Assembly (NCBI GenBank): GCA_019843655.1
Contig: JACDQD010000002.1
Coordinates: forward strand, 5,652,585 to 5,716,584
DNA length: 64,000 nucleotides
Direction: 5' to 3'
Source: Lethocerus indicus
Lineage: Eukaryota; Arthropoda; Insecta; Hemiptera; Belostomatidae
Shown here: one piece after another, positions 26,741-39,064 of the stretch
Position numbering within the stretch: the stretch's first letter is position 1
Layout of the letters: the number at the start of each line of letters is the position of its first letter
Made by a program: the position numbers and the translations under genes
Notes under the pieces: model-generated
The model's input: only the letters and a program-made list of their open reading frames with translations
Database searches by the model: none
Told to the model about the DNA's origin: nothing

Positions 26741-29700
26741 CCGCACTATATTTGGAAAGAGTAAGAGGTATACTTGCTATTCAGTTCTGCCTAAAGTAGT
26801 ACAATTACAATGCACTGAGTAACATATGCCAAGAATACTATGAGCGCAGAGAATTATTACGCTGTTGCCGATGATGCTACGAACGCCCACCATGCGTCTC
26901 TAGGTCCCATAGAACAATCCTAATATTTCAATTATTTTCCTGAGGTATACTACGCTATACTAAGCTAGCAAAAACCGCAGGTTCGGATTGATACTAAGTT
27001 CTATGATCAAGGCATATTATGAACCCAAATATTATATAATAAAAACTATATATATGTATATTTCATAATCTTTTATTTTTAAATTAGTAACGAAAGCGGA
27101 AAATATTGACTAAAGGCATGTAGGCAAAATTCGAGGGTCCACAATGATGTGAACGCGGCCGAAATCGAAAGTTAAAAGATTATTAGCGGACTTCAAATAG
27201 CACTAGTGACGATATTATAAAATATAAAATTTATATTGAATCAATTGTCACCGTTGGTGGACCAACATTGTATACATCCGAACATAGCATATTGAAATTC
27301 GAACTCTTGATCCATAAGCGTTTTTATAAGACACGCCTCTTCACTACGAGAAAAGGAAGAGAGACGGCGGACCTATTTTTTTCAGTAAACAATTTGAACT
27401 GATGTAATTACACAACGCCTGCACCCAGAAGATCGACGATAGCGAAAAGCCGCAGCCGGTCATTTCAAAGTGGGATACGTGAGCAGCATAATACAACACG
27501 GACGTAACATTTTCCCGGGGCCATACTGTAATACAGGGCTGTATACAATGAAATATTGAAAGGCGCGAGGGAAAACCGGGGGATCACACCGATGGGCGTG
27601 GAAGAGTTCACACATAAAGCGAGTGAACTGTTAGTGTATTGGACACTGGGTGGTACACCCTGCATGGGAGGGAGGACGGGACGGAAAATATGGTAGCCCC
27701 ATGCTGTACCAGCCTAGGAATTGGGCACACTTATTACACATTCCGATGGACCACCCCACCTGAGTTTTGTACACCATGGGATAATATCATCCCTCCGCCG
27801 GTCGGAAATATTAATATAAATTACACTCGCATACGAAGACTGTTCAAATACATACGATAACAAAAATAGGGAAATGATACCGTGATTGAAAACATATGCA
27901 GTGTGAGAGATACGAAAGTCTAATCAACTGTAAGTGATAAAATATTATCATCCCCTAGAACTCTCACATTTGCATCGGAGTCACGACAAAAGACTAAACA
28001 ATTATACAAAAATAATTTAGATATGTAAGAGTATAATATTAAACAATAAATTGTTTCCTAATCCATACTATTATTTAATTATCACGAATTCGAAATATTT
28101 GGATCATTCCATTAATATACTGGGATAAGGAAAATTGAATTACGCGATTCCTGGCGCAGTAACAACCCGAGAATAAACATTCTGAAATAATTTTGGTGTA
28201 ATGGTCAGAAGTGGGTCGGTACACGCCGTGGTGTGTAAGCAATATCACTGTCCAGTTGTTTACGAAGAGATGTCTGAAATTAAATGACCCACAACTGAAA
28301 CAACAAACTCATAAATGAAGTATTGGGCCGACAAGAAACTGGTTCGGAGAGCCATTATCATATGTATGACTGTTAGTTTGCATAGGCCACCGAGCCAAAG
28401 AAAAATGGGCTAGCGGAAATTTCGTTGCCCCAATGAATCTCAATCTACGGGCAGAATTTATTTGGACCAATTAACAATAGGAGGGGAATAAAGCAAATGA
28501 CAAGTCGATAGAAATCTAATGAAACTAAATTATTAATAATATACATACAATAACATTTTTACGCTTCCTGATTATTCGATTTTTTTTATCGACCTACGGC
28601 AGTATGCCATATAGAAAAAGGTATCTATCATTACAGATTTATTTGGCTTCCAAAGCTAAAGTAGATGCTGCTAAATTGATTACCACTAAACAATCGTTTA
28701 TTTAAAACAATATTGCAATTCATTTTAAAAAATTGGATTATAAAAGAATGAACGGAGATAAATACTACAGTTCGTGTAACAGTATAATGCTTACGAGGTT
28801 ATTTTAACTGCTAATTATTCTTATCAAGTTTACTCAAGAGTCTTATGTAAACCGGATGGGAATTAAAGAGTGGCCATATTTACGTCCTTTGCGCATCCAA
28901 TTTATTAGTTTTATTTGCGCGGTTTGAACAAGTAAAAAAAACATTAGAGTCAGGCTGAAAAATGGGCTGAAACTGGAGACGTCACTTTGAAAGTAGCTGT
29001 ACACTGGTGAAGTTAAAAGTGGGGGGGAGGGAAATAGGCTGTTCGAACGGAAGATAACGCGCGGCCGCCCGAAATGGCCAGATAATTTTCATATTTCTTT
29101 CTGTGCTCAATTTCGAATAATTTTCACCGGATCAGTTTAGCGTTCATCCACAGAGAAACCGGTCACAGTCTTTACGACGAGAAACTGAAAAAACTTGAAC
29201 CCCACCAGATTGCGATTTATATTTGCAACTGAAGATGACTAAAGCCACAATCATCAACATGGAATTCAAAAGACTCCAATTTAATTTAATCTCATCCAGG
29301 ACAACTGGTTCAAGGCATCAGAAAACAATTTAGAAATAAAAAGAAAATAAATTTGATAAATATCGCACACTTCGAAGTGAAAAAATGTACACATCGAAAA
29401 AAAACGAGACGGAGCGTAAAGGAAACAGAGTCGGGTTGACCTAGTGAGGGTAATGGCGTCGAAAACAAACGCTCGGGATCAGACAACTGAATGGGACGGG
29501 AAAAGCAAAGGAGTGAGAGGAAGAAAGGGGAAACGGGTAAAAAAAAACCAAAAAGAAGACTGGTGAAAAATAAATAACGGTGGCGGCGAGTAGCGGTTAA
29601 ACAAATATGTATCATTTTCCGGGGGCCGAGGCCTGAATTATTGGAGCTCCGGACTAACACGTCACTCTGACTTATTCACTATTCCACCTGGAGGACCCCG

Positions 29701-32150
29701 TACATTTTTATCCTTTCACCTAGTTTTGAACATCATTTTCTAGACGGCGACCACCGAATAAAGCCACATTTCTCCTTCGTCTTCCAATGATGTTTCTTAC
29801 TGCGGCGAGATGACGTGTCCTGAATAGAAAAAAAAACTGGGCCATACTAAGAGCCCTCTTTCTCTCTTCAGATTCCCAAAACAAAAATAATAATCACCAC
29901 CCCCACAAAATGCTGTACTCCTGCAGAAACTTGAATAATAGGGCTTGTATGGAATTAAAAACTTGGGGAAGGCCAGGACATTAATATCGGTTTTCCTAAA
30001 AAAATATTCACAAAATGTCGCATTAAATTCTGCCAGTTATAAGAGGCAAATAATAAATTAATATTTTTTACGAGTGTGGAGTATAAATAATTGTGGCATG
30101 GCATGGTTCCTGATCCTTAGTCCTGAATCGTGATAAACTACAAGGTAACGGCAGTTCAATTTAAAGAGTACGCGATTCGAAAAAAATGTAGAATCGAGTT
30201 GATTCAAGAATATATACAGCAAGGAAATTTTTAGATTCCGTTCTAGAAAAGAAAACGAAGACTAACATTGAAAAGTCTGTTGCTAATTAATTTCTTGACT
30301 ATTTGTCTCTTTAATCTTCCATTATCTAACATCTCGCATGCAGAAATGCGTCGCTATCAAAGTGAAACCTACTAAATTAGATCACTTATTGGATAAGGCG
30401 AACAAATGGCTGACATTGTGCGAGGCATAAAATAAAATATAAAAGCCCTACATGGGGGAGCGAAGTGAAAGTCAACAACTCTCTCGTCAAAGACAGGCTC
30501 TCGAGGAGCTGACCACTTCAGATCTCTCACTAGTTGAATACCGGACGACGTCCCCACAGGGGCACGTCTCCAGTGTTTGGAATAGTTAAACTAAAAAATA
30601 AAACAACGCAATAAAGGGACTAGTTTTTGGCAAATTAAAATCCAAACCAATGGCTAGTAGGGCTCTAAATATACTCCACCCCGGTCTGTTGTTATCGATG
30701 ACCTAATTCCATAATGGAGGCACCGCCCTTTCCCTATAATCCAGTCTGTGTACAAGCTTCATTCAGTTTACCTCTAACTTTCAGGTACTCGATAACACTC
30801 GATCTATTTTTATATATTTTAAAAATAAAGTATCAATGACTGGGATTCTCAATCAAAATTAGTTTTCTCTATAGCAATTGCATTTTAGACTTTGTTTTTG
30901 CAAGAATAACATAAAATGGTTTTGAATGGTTGGAATGCCGTACATAATAAATTCGAATAGTGCAATTTTTTACATTACGTGAACTAACCTGATACAACGA
31001 AGTAATATCGAAATACATCTATTGTGTGAAGAAAGGGTGATAATTTTAATCATGCCAGCAGTAGTTATGCAGGTGACACCAAACTTTCGCAAGATGTAGT
31101 TTTAAATTGTATACTATATATTCTCTAAAACAAAAAATTAATTTAATTTTCAAGCTGTAAACTGTGTAAGGCTTCAGAGTAAATTCAAGTCGGTTAGGAC
31201 CAGATGTTTAATCAAGGAATTAAGGACATTGTCCCTCTGGGTTGTGAGGACAAGAGGGGGAGGGCTGTAAAGAATTAAGAATAATAAAACGTAGAAGAGA
31301 ACAGTAAAACTGTCGCAAGTCAAGATTGGCCCAACACAAGACTCCCCGCGGGTGAAGCCCTTCACCCACTTAGTTTATGACTTCGACAGACTTACACCCA
31401 GGAGTCAGCATTATGTCACCTAAACAATAAGTTGAGTATATATTCCAACAAAATCAGGATAAATGTAAGTTAATTTGATTGGCAGGGGTGGGTGGCGTTT
31501 CAAAAATAAATTACGAAATTAGAAGAATTGAGAAACATGCATGATAAAAGGGTCCACAGAGGTAAAAATTATATTTCAATTAACATTGATTCTGGCATTT
31601 TGGGTTCCTGCAGTCTCAAACTGGTTTTCAGTATGTCTACATTTGCATCACTCTACAAATTTTAAGAATATTAGTCTGTCGCTGTTTCAGTGTTAATGAA
31701 AACGTGGGAGACTAAAGGGCAACTTATTTTATCGAGATGAATCAAGTCCATTAACGGAGATGAGAGAATGAGCCACACTAATATTTATTTTAATTCGTTA
31801 GAGATTCTTTGTACAATTTTTATGTTCCAGTCCAGGCAGTATTGGGCGTTCGCCTATTTCCTGTTCAAACTCTTTGTCCCTTTTGCATTTTTCACGCTCC
31901 TGCGTGTGCAGGTGTGTTCCCGATTCTAAATGAGACTGGCATTGAGAACTACTAGTTTTCCCTGCGATACCGAATAAAAAAATCCTAATTGCGACAGTCT
32001 CGACAAAAAAGGAGAAAAACTAACGGGCAGGTGGAGGCGAGAAAGCCAGTTTTATAAGTGACGTTGCGCGAGCGGCTTGAGATCCCACCGGGTACCGCTC
32101 TTCAGAGCGGCTGTTAGCGTCACAATGAAGTTTAACGCCTTAACTCGCAT
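26741..32150. other. spacer with a purine-rich island
   Basis: 29390-29600 is A/G-rich on the plus strand (GGAAGAAAGGGGAAACGGG-type) and produces a minus-strand 116-residue frame (29310-29660) rich in Phe/Leu/Ser. 27465-27860 has short frames on both strands without known motifs. No gene seen. Confidence 0.5.
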
Positions 32151-32187
32151 GTCACACTCTAACAAGGGCCACCCTAGTGTCACTGAC

Positions 32188-32189
<2 letters not shown>

Positions 32190-32254
<65 letters not shown>

Positions 32255-32274
32255 CCTCTCTCTCTCTCTCTCTA
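32190..32274. repeat. (CT)n / (GA)n microsatellite
   Basis: About 60 bp of pure TC repeats, then CTCTCCTCTC and another TC run. It is the longest purine/pyrimidine-asymmetric tract in the window. The SLSLSL and ERERER open frames on the two strands come from it. GAGA-factor sites and H-DNA are possible consequences. Confidence 0.97.
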
Positions 32275-32279
32275 TCACA

Positions 32280-33910
32280 TCGTCGTCCCACTATCACACC
32301 GGCCAATGCCCAGATATTGGACCTGTTTTCCAATTTAATCAATATCGAAATACAAACAATATCCAACCGATACGACTTCAATAATAGGACACGATTGTTA
32401 GGAAAAGGTCTAAACTACTGGATATCATGAAAATAACAGAGATAGATCAAATAGAAAAAGGTTTATGATAGTAGTAATATACAATATTTGGCCGGGTAAA
32501 TATTCCTCATTTAATATATCTATGAACAATTACCGACGTTTAGGAACAGATTTCAGGTTGGAGACTAGTCTCTATTAACAATGGATGGATTGGGCTACTT
32601 GGTGTGGCGTCTGAAGGGCATTGATAGCCCCCGGGCCCCGTTATGCGCCACCCACAATGCATTCACGCCGCCACCAATTCATGCTTTGATTCAATGCCGC
32701 CCCTCAACTTCCCCCCAACGGCAAGCTATAAATTAAAACCGTAATTAACACATTCCACAACACCATTTCGCGATCGACAGACGCGTTTCTTCAGTCGCAA
32801 TTACATTTGGTGAAAACAATCGTATTTTTTTGTTAAATGAAAAGAAGCAGCAAACAATTACTTGAACTTAATTTTATTGCAGCCAACATCAGCAATTAGT
32901 TTTTTGAGTCAGAAACTGGACAATTTCCAGAATATATTACACCCGGAAGATACCTCAAAAAAAAATTGTATGTTTTATCCACCAAATATCATTACAATCC
33001 ATGCTTCGTTTTATCGGAAAACCACCACAAATAAACGAACACAAATTTACTTGAAACTTTTACTTGGTGAACGGTAAACAGCATTCTATATTAGGAATCT
33101 TTTCGTTTATTTCGAGTACCTACCGGCCTGCTACGCTCCAGCCGATCACCCGTTTCATCTCAAAAATAACTTCTGGCTTTACTTGTTTTCAATCAATGTA
33201 AAGAAATTAGTACTCTAATTATTTATACGGTATTTGTCCTAGATTTGTATTATCTGCAAGACATAATATTTCATGTAACGCTGGTGGCCCAATCAATACC
33301 GACATAAATTATCGCATATTGATGTGATTTATCCGTATTTTGTAGACGTACTAATGTTTCTCCGCGACTGGCCTCGTTTAATACTTAATTTAGATATCTG
33401 TCGGACGGGATTTTCATTGAAAATGGTGGCATGAAAAGGACCAAACTAGATTTAATTCGTGAAAATTCGGTAAGAGTTTAATCCAGGCGATAATTCGCCA
33501 CGTCCCGCACTGGATTTGCGATTTGGGTAGACTCCGAATTCTATCGAGCGGCCGGTCCCTCTTTTCGAGGAGGGCGGTCTCCCACTCGGTCTCGTTTTTC
33601 ATTCCTAAAACTGATTGCCAGTGTCAAAACTTACACAACTCTCCCCCGCTGGATATCGGCCTAATTTATCATTCCTGCAAAGTTATAAACCGGACGGATT
33701 ATCTCTCGCATTATTACTCTGTCTGGCGCCGAGATCCTTCTCCTACCCAGGGGGATATATTCCTGGATTAATGATATTTAAAAAACCCTATAATTCCTTT
33801 TTAGCTTTAATCGCTTTCTCTGAACAGCGGGTTTGATGAAGTTATTATCGAATTTAAAACTCCAATTCACCAGTTTAACTTCGAGTAAAACAATCCATAA
33901 AAATATGGTT
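32280..33910. other. spacer, no gene seen
   Basis: A GC-richer patch at 32590-32720 and another at 33480-33760. Frames under 90 residues, no known motif. Confidence 0.5.
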
Positions 33911-33915
33911 CTTTC

Positions 33916-33968
33916 ACTGGTTTGGTCCTATGCTACACCGGTTTCGGCATCTCTTCATGGTCAGTAGC
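33916..33968 (-). repeat. dispersed GGTTTCGGC repeat, copy B
   Basis: It shares CTGGTTTGGTC, GCTA, ACCGGTTTCGGC and CAGTAGC with the 46.6-kb copy. On the minus strand it reads GCUA-CUGACCA-N12-GAAAC-CG-GUG-UAGC: the flanking GCUA/UAGC pairing is kept, but the core has CUGACCA and the cleavage position is G, so it should not cleave. It forms an inverted pair with the copy at 34087-34137. Confidence 0.68.
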
Positions 33969-34086
33969 GTTTCGTCGGTAATATATCGACGTACCTAAGT
34001 ATACCGGAGAAGAATCACGTCACCATGGTTGCTATGCATTGTGTAACAGAAGTTGCACACGCGGCGGTTCCTCGAAAACATTTCAT

Positions 34087-34137
34087 GCTAATAACGATAC
34101 TGAAAAACCGAAACCGGTTTACCGTACGGTAACCAAA
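34087..34137 (+). repeat. dispersed repeat, copy B' (inverted relative to B)
   Basis: The plus strand reads GCTA-ATAACGA-N12-GAAACCGGTTTAC, then a run ending GGTAACCAAA. The spacing is the same as in the other copies, and the end matches the reverse complement of TTTGGT...ACCGGTTTCGG in copy B, with a 3-nt indel. The two arms lie about 140 bp apart and make a foldback structure of about 215 bp. Confidence 0.6.
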
Positions 34138-35087
34138 TAAAGGTGTGGGGAATGTGGCAAGAGCTGATTTATAATACATTATTTAATTTATATGAATTTT
34201 CCCTTTTGCGGTATCAAATGATCTAATTAATAATAAGCCTTAAGATAAAGAACCCACTTTGAGTTATCCATTAGAAGGTGCAGACGGCAGAATGGAAGGT
34301 CGTCCGTGTTTGGCGACAGTTGGACGATCAGCAATCGAGTGATTGCGATAGCGACACCTCTTATCGTCTTAAAATAAATATACTTCCCGAATGACCCAAC
34401 TGAAGTGTTAATCCTCGAACCCATTTTCAGGATCATTTCCCGTAACCTTTTACTAGAGTCTTCTAGGTGTGGCATTTCAATACTTGTTTGGAAAAATAAT
34501 TACTTTAAATTAATTTATAGAAGTTATTTTTTTCTATATTTTTTCCATTTTCCATAACTCAATGGTAAAAGAATTATTAAAATTGAAAATTCAAAAGAAA
34601 CTGCCTAGTGCCATCAATAAATATGTTATAGTGTGACATTGAATTTTTTTTTGAACATGTGTTTCTTGTTAGACAGGTTTATATATTTGTTATGCAAGAA
34701 AAAATGGTGCGATATTTGTTCAAATTTCACCTCTATCATTTTACGGGGAAGAAGATGGAGGAATGTGAATATTTCAAGTATTAAAAACTTGATGTAAATG
34801 CAAATTCGAATCTCCCGGCTAAAAGAAGGAAGCAATTGAGAGTTTATGCGGTAGTCAGAGCTCTGAAAGTCATATTTTCTTCGGTCCAATCTTCGCGCTA
34901 CGCCACATAAGTATTCATTCCCTCCAGTTGTTCAAGATGGAGAATGCCAACCTATTTGATTACAAGAATAAGATAACTTATAACAAAATTTCTAGACAGA
35001 AACTTTAACTGTAAAACGGTAATTCGCTTAAATATACTATCACCTTGGAAGATTTTATTTTAGAAGAAAATTTAAACTTTTGTTAGC

Positions 35088-35109
35088 ACAGGTTTCGTAG
35101 GAAACCTGT
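35088..35109. other. perfect 9-bp hairpin
   Basis: ACAGGTTTC, loop GTAG, GAAACCTGT. Confidence 0.8.
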
Positions 35110-35390
35110 ACCAAAAATCTTCTCTACTGACTACAGTATGAATACGTCTTTGAAACTAAACATCCATATGCTGTTAAACTGTTACAACCATTTCTGACTG
35201 GAATTTTCGATTCGAAACCGTGTAGTCAAAATCCTCTATATATATGTTGTATCAAGTCGAAATAAACAAGAAAAATGATACTGCGCCCGAAAAAACAAAA
35301 CAGAATTAATGTCAACATCATGTTTCCACAAGTATGGGCCCCACATTTGTATTCTGTAGCCCCTTGACTTGGGATCTTGTGCCGGGTCCA

Positions 35391-35429
35391 ATATATATGT
35401 ATATATATATATATATATACATATGTATA
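35391..35429. repeat. imperfect (AT)n microsatellite
   Basis: An AT-dinucleotide tract interrupted by GT and AC steps, almost palindromic around its centre. Confidence 0.9.
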
Positions 35430-37800
35430 AGAAGGTTCAACCCCTCCCCCCATCCTCACCACACAACTAATATATTTATTGGCTTGTAAAAAAGTTGGCG
35501 GCGGCGTACTAGCGCCGGTATCTTCTTGCAACGCCGAGCCCCCAAGCAAGCACTTTGTTCTTCTTTCAAACTTTACAAGTTTTCAAACTGGTTTTACTAT
35601 TGGGAAAGGAACAATATTTCGTTCCCATTTTGCCTCCCTTTCCGAAATAATAAATCAGTTACAACAAAGAACTGTGCAGCCGAAGATATTAAAACGTGTA
35701 TACGCGTCATCTATCTTTATAATATGATGAGGACCGTCTTTTCTTAAGAATGATTGCACAGGCAAAATGTTCAAAGAATTTCGTTCAAGTAGAGGATAGT
35801 CAGAATAGCAATATATAATACGAAATATAAGCCATAATAAACCTAGAAATTTAATTTTAACATTCTAATTAACAAAAAGAAACAATTACAGTAGTTATTA
35901 AGTTTTTTGTCAGAACTTTAGAAGAATCAAACAAATCAAATCTAAAACTTCAATAGTACAAGTTCAAATAATTATTAAGCTTGCCATAAATTACGTGTAA
36001 GATCATGTTACATAAATTCCCTCTATTCTGAAAGGAATATTTCCAGAAAGTAAGTTCAAAATAAAACGTGAGGTCTAGTCGGGCGTCATTAAATACTAAA
36101 CGAATGCCTCTTGAAACGCGTAAAACGAACACCTATGATCGGACACGGAAGAAGACCACATTCCAGGCATCCGGGAAAGGAAAATGCGACTCGTGCAAGC
36201 AAAAGAATAAATAAAGACGACCATTCATTATGACCCAACACCGCATAAGTAATTTAAAAAGGGCGGCATTCCTTTAGCTGACCATGTAAGAAAAACCACC
36301 TGTTTCGAAAATGGAAAACCGAGAATATTACCATTTTGAGAATATATTATGCTATATTGGCCTACCGTTAAATGCGAAATACGTCAGAATATATTCATCA
36401 TTTACATTTGGTTAGTTTAGTAAAGAATATACAGGATAGGTTCTACTACCATTAATCCATTCCGATCTGGAGTGTCTTAATATTTTCAGCAATTAGCATA
36501 ATTGTTTGTCAGAACAAAACAGAGCAATGGAAACAATAATTACTATCTACGATGCCAATGTGGGTTTTACTAGTCATTTTTTCTTTTTTAAATATTTACG
36601 TTACATTACTCTAAATGACATTCATTTCTATTAAATTCATTGAGTGTGGTTATCATGAACACAATCATGCGTTGTTTATAAATCTATCGTTAAAATATGA
36701 TTTAAAAGTAGAAATAACAAAAAAAAATACAGTTTCCATTTCACTTGAAATAACGACTTTATAGATAACAAAATAATCCTAATCTGAACACTTACAATAC
36801 TGATTGCATACACTCGACAGAATTGGTTGTATTGCGAAATGGAAACACGATTAAATAACCGGGCAATTATATTGTATCGGGCGTGCAATGGCAGTATATC
36901 GATCCGGTTTTGAGATTGTATGACACCGAATTCGGTTATTTGTTTTTAATATAACGCCAAGAGTGTATGAGAAACTGTTCGGAATAAATTACACTCTTCT
37001 TTTCATGTATTCCAACATAATTTTCAGAATTATTGCAAAATGCAATGAGATTGGATACTTTAAGAATTTAGACGACTCTGTACTTCGTTTTACAGAGTTA
37101 TTGAAATCAAATATGACCTTGCATCCACAGAAATTGTTATACAGGAGAGGGAAATTCGTCCTTTCCATAATTCCTACTTAATTGTTTCCTGTTGTTAGTG
37201 TTTGATTGTAGCTGTGAAACGCTACAACAAACGTTTCATTTATATTTATCTGTCTGTTCAGATTTATATTCATGACAAATGCGCCACGAGAAATACAAAG
37301 AATTATGGCATGTCATTTGTATATTACGCACCAATGCTGAAGGTTTCTTTAACTGTTTTAGCATTGAACCCATTAAGCCATTATTATTATCGGAAAAAAG
37401 CAAAGTACTGAATTTCCTTTTTTCTAAAATATATGTAACAATATTAACCAAAACACACGACAATGCTAAAATATACTATAACATAAATCTTCTTCAATGA
37501 TCCTTCAACAATTTCGCTTATAAAAATGTTGAAAAAGTCCAACTATTATGCCGTAAACTCTGGTAACGCAAACTAACGCAAATATTAGCAGGCTGGAGCC
37601 AACGTAGGTGGGGTCTGCAACCTGACCTAGATAACCATGGCGGATCGGTTTTCAAAACTAAATTAAACAGTTACCACATTCCAACCGGCACAGTTGAGAT
37701 AAAACGCTATTTCCAATGTTGGCCTTTCGCGCGAACCAGCCCGTGCGGCAGAAACGTAGAAAGAAGTGATAAAACACCTGAGTGTAACAAGTATAACAAA

Positions 37801-38560
37801 AAATCCCCGGGATCCTATTTAATATCAATTTCAATTAGCCAGCATAAAATTTTGTCCACCGAAATTGGCTGGATTAAGGCAGGGGGATAAAAGCTGTCAA
37901 AGCCCCAAAGGGATCCGACTGCCTCGTTTTCGGCTAATTGGCAATTGCCCGGATAATAACACAGTTGACTAAAAATTATCCACTCGGTTTAAATAAAATT
38001 GTCGGGCTAATGTACCTTGCATTTAAAATACATTAATTTACACATATTATCCAGATTATCCGCGAACATAATTCGCCGATCCATTTTACTTTACGAAATT
38101 ATTCATTCTCATTTCGAATCCATTCCATTCCCATCAGCCAAATATTGTAGTATTGATAAATAAAAATACGTCACAATATTTCAGAATCACCAATCGAAAT
38201 CTGTTGAGAAGCTGGAATTATTCAAACCATCGGTTGGTAATTGTAACTTTGCAAACTGTTATTCTCGGATCCTTTCCAAAGCAGTACGCTCGGGATATAT
38301 TTGGGCGATTGTGGACTGAAGATGCGAAGTAAATGGTTCGCGGGTAATGGTTGATAGGGGCCGGTCCAAGGCCCTAATTAAGGCTAACCTGCTTCGATCT
38401 CCGCTTGTCACTCAACCGCTCATTACCATTAAACATCACTGATTAATGCCATTCCGTCACCGCACAACACTGCTATTATCATAAACAACTAGACAGTCAG
38501 GCGGGAAACGATAAAAAATTGATTTGACCGCGATAAGTGTCTTATCGCAAATCCAAATCA
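37801..38560. promoter_or_regulatory. possible cis-regulatory block
   Basis: Compositionally complex sequence with many transcription-factor-like words: CAATTAG, GGATTAAGG, TCAAAG, the palindrome GGCAATTGCC (37940-37949), CCTAATTAAGG, TGATTAATGCC and paired hairpins at 38521. It has few open frames. This is the sort of text seen in conserved non-coding elements near developmental genes, but no conservation data are available here, so it is a guess. Confidence 0.2.
38521..38559. other. two-part hairpin
   Basis: Inner stem GCGATAAG/CTTATCGC (38530-38537 and 38541-38548, loop TGT) nested in outer GATTTG/CAAATC (38521-38526 and 38554-38559). Confidence 0.75.
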
Positions 38561-39040
38561 GCCGGTAAAAAAGTAAAATATAGAAAGGATTTTAATTGAA
38601 ATAATTATTCGCATTTACATAACCCGAGTTCACAAACCGTAACATGCCGCAGAAGGATAGATTTTAATATCAAAATCGTTTTACTATGACAATATACAGT
38701 TTGTCTTGCGTGTTATAAAACTTAAGAGATTAAAATAAAAACGTTTTGTAAGGCAAAACTGAATTAGTCCCAAGCAATTCAACAGAAGTAAACAAAATCA
38801 ACACGATGGTATATTAAAATGTTGAAAAATAAACGTTATTTATGGGTCACACTTATTGACTGTTTGTTACTGCAGGTGAACGGACTCGGTTTCCGCTGGG
38901 ACCAACAATCGGCATCAGAACGCTGAATATCGTTAACCTTATTTCTGTATTCCCACCATGATTTTATAGGCGAAACGGAACGCTGCACTCTCTGCCAACA
39001 AAATAATAATATATACTATAGAGGCCGGGATGACGAATCA

Positions 39041-39064
39041 AGTCGCAAGTCGCTACTTGCGACT
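39041..39064. other. perfect 10-bp hairpin
   Basis: AGTCGCAAGT, loop CGCT, ACTTGCGACT: a fully complementary stem with a 4-nt loop. It is the cleanest short-loop palindrome I saw. Confidence 0.85.

Larger units (their letters stand above)
34140..37800. other. AT-rich spacer
   Basis: It holds the 35088 hairpin and the 35391 (AT)n tract. A 107-residue minus frame at 35226-35549 runs through the microsatellite and is spurious. Confidence 0.55.

Noticed and set aside
32052..32430. 117- and 109-residue frames with SLSLSL / ERERER blocks
   Set aside because: Produced by the (CT)n repeat read on either strand.
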